This document shows, in pieces, positions 6,822 through 6,926 of a DNA stretch of 6,926 nucleotides. The translations under genes and the position numbers were made by a program. The stretch's first letter is position 1; every line of letters begins with the position of its first letter. Origin of the DNA: an uncultured Candidatus Competibacteraceae bacterium (GTDB lineage Bacteria > Pseudomonadota > Gammaproteobacteria > Competibacterales > Competibacteraceae); the NCBI GenBank assembly GCA_937960715.1, contig CALGOO010000015.1, positions 1-6,926 on the forward strand. Reading direction: 5' to 3'. A model generated the notes under the pieces. That model worked only from the letters and a program-made list of their open reading frames with translations, was not told the origin of the DNA and made no database searches.

Positions 6822-6860
6822 AGCCGGTTTTTGCCCGGTCAAGCCGGCTGGAAACCGGCT
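6822..6860 (+). repeat. GC-rich inverted repeat downstream of livG, possible terminator
   Basis: Positions 6822-6830 (agccggttt) pair perfectly with 6852-6860 (aaaccggct). A second AGCCGG copy at 6842-6847 could instead pair with 6855-6860 in a smaller stem, so two folds compete for the same 3' arm. An A-run then T-run (6867-6875) follows 6-10 bases later, a loose fit to an intrinsic terminator for livG. It may also belong to a small repeat or mobile-element remnant that fills this gap. Confidence 0.45.
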
Positions 6861-6870
6861 CAACAGAAAA

Positions 6871-6926
6871 TTTTTAGGACTTACGCATTGACAAGCATCG
6901 TATAATGTGCATATCCAGTCAAACCT
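6871..6926. other. IS-end-like sequence and promoter-like hexamers at window edge
   Basis: The stretch TTAGGACTTACGCA (6874-6887) resembles, from memory, the outer ends of some insertion sequences. It is followed by a perfect TTGACA (6888-6893) and a perfect TATAAT (6901-6906), but these are only seven bases apart, too close to work together as one sigma-70 promoter. No reading frame is visible before the window ends. Whether a transposase gene follows cannot be seen. Confidence 0.25.

Overview
The window looks like ordinary chromosomal DNA from a fairly GC-rich gammaproteobacterium. The main evidence is a full-length AcnB-type aconitase that closely follows the enterobacterial/pseudomonad form from end to end, together with a periplasmic DegQ/MucD-type HtrA protease. 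A Uma2-family gene and dispersed GC-rich hairpin sequence at the left edge would suit an environmental lineage such as the Chromatiales/Competibacter group. That placement is a guess and is not proven by the sequence.

Layout. Positions 1-162 are non-coding and hold a perfect GC-rich hairpin. Three genes follow on the minus strand: a Uma2 (DUF820) PD-(D/E)XK nuclease-like protein (163-825), aconitate hydratase B (acnB, 915-3506, GTG start) and an HtrA/DegP-family serine protease with signal peptide and two PDZ domains (3716-5113). A 186-bp divergent intergenic region separates the protease from two plus-strand genes: a thioredoxin-fold, peroxiredoxin-like protein with a CxxC motif (5300-5881) and a LivG-type ABC ATPase for branched-chain amino acid uptake (6001-6768). 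The last 158 bp are non-coding, with GC-rich inverted repeats, IS-end-like sequence and promoter-like hexamers.

The genes do not form one pathway. acnB is TCA-cycle metabolism, the protease and the thioredoxin-like protein fit envelope or oxidative protein quality control, and livG is a transport subunit separated from the permease and second ATPase that normally accompany it. The clearest regulatory signal is upstream of acnB: a good sigma-70-like promoter (TTCACA, 18 bp, TACAAT) followed by a leader of about 134 nt with two perfect 9-bp hairpins before a GTG start. I found no strong evidence of a novel multi-gene system. The best leads are the structured acnB leader, the orphan livG beside a possible mobile-element boundary, and the Uma2 gene with an in-frame 12-bp tandem repeat at its 3' end.
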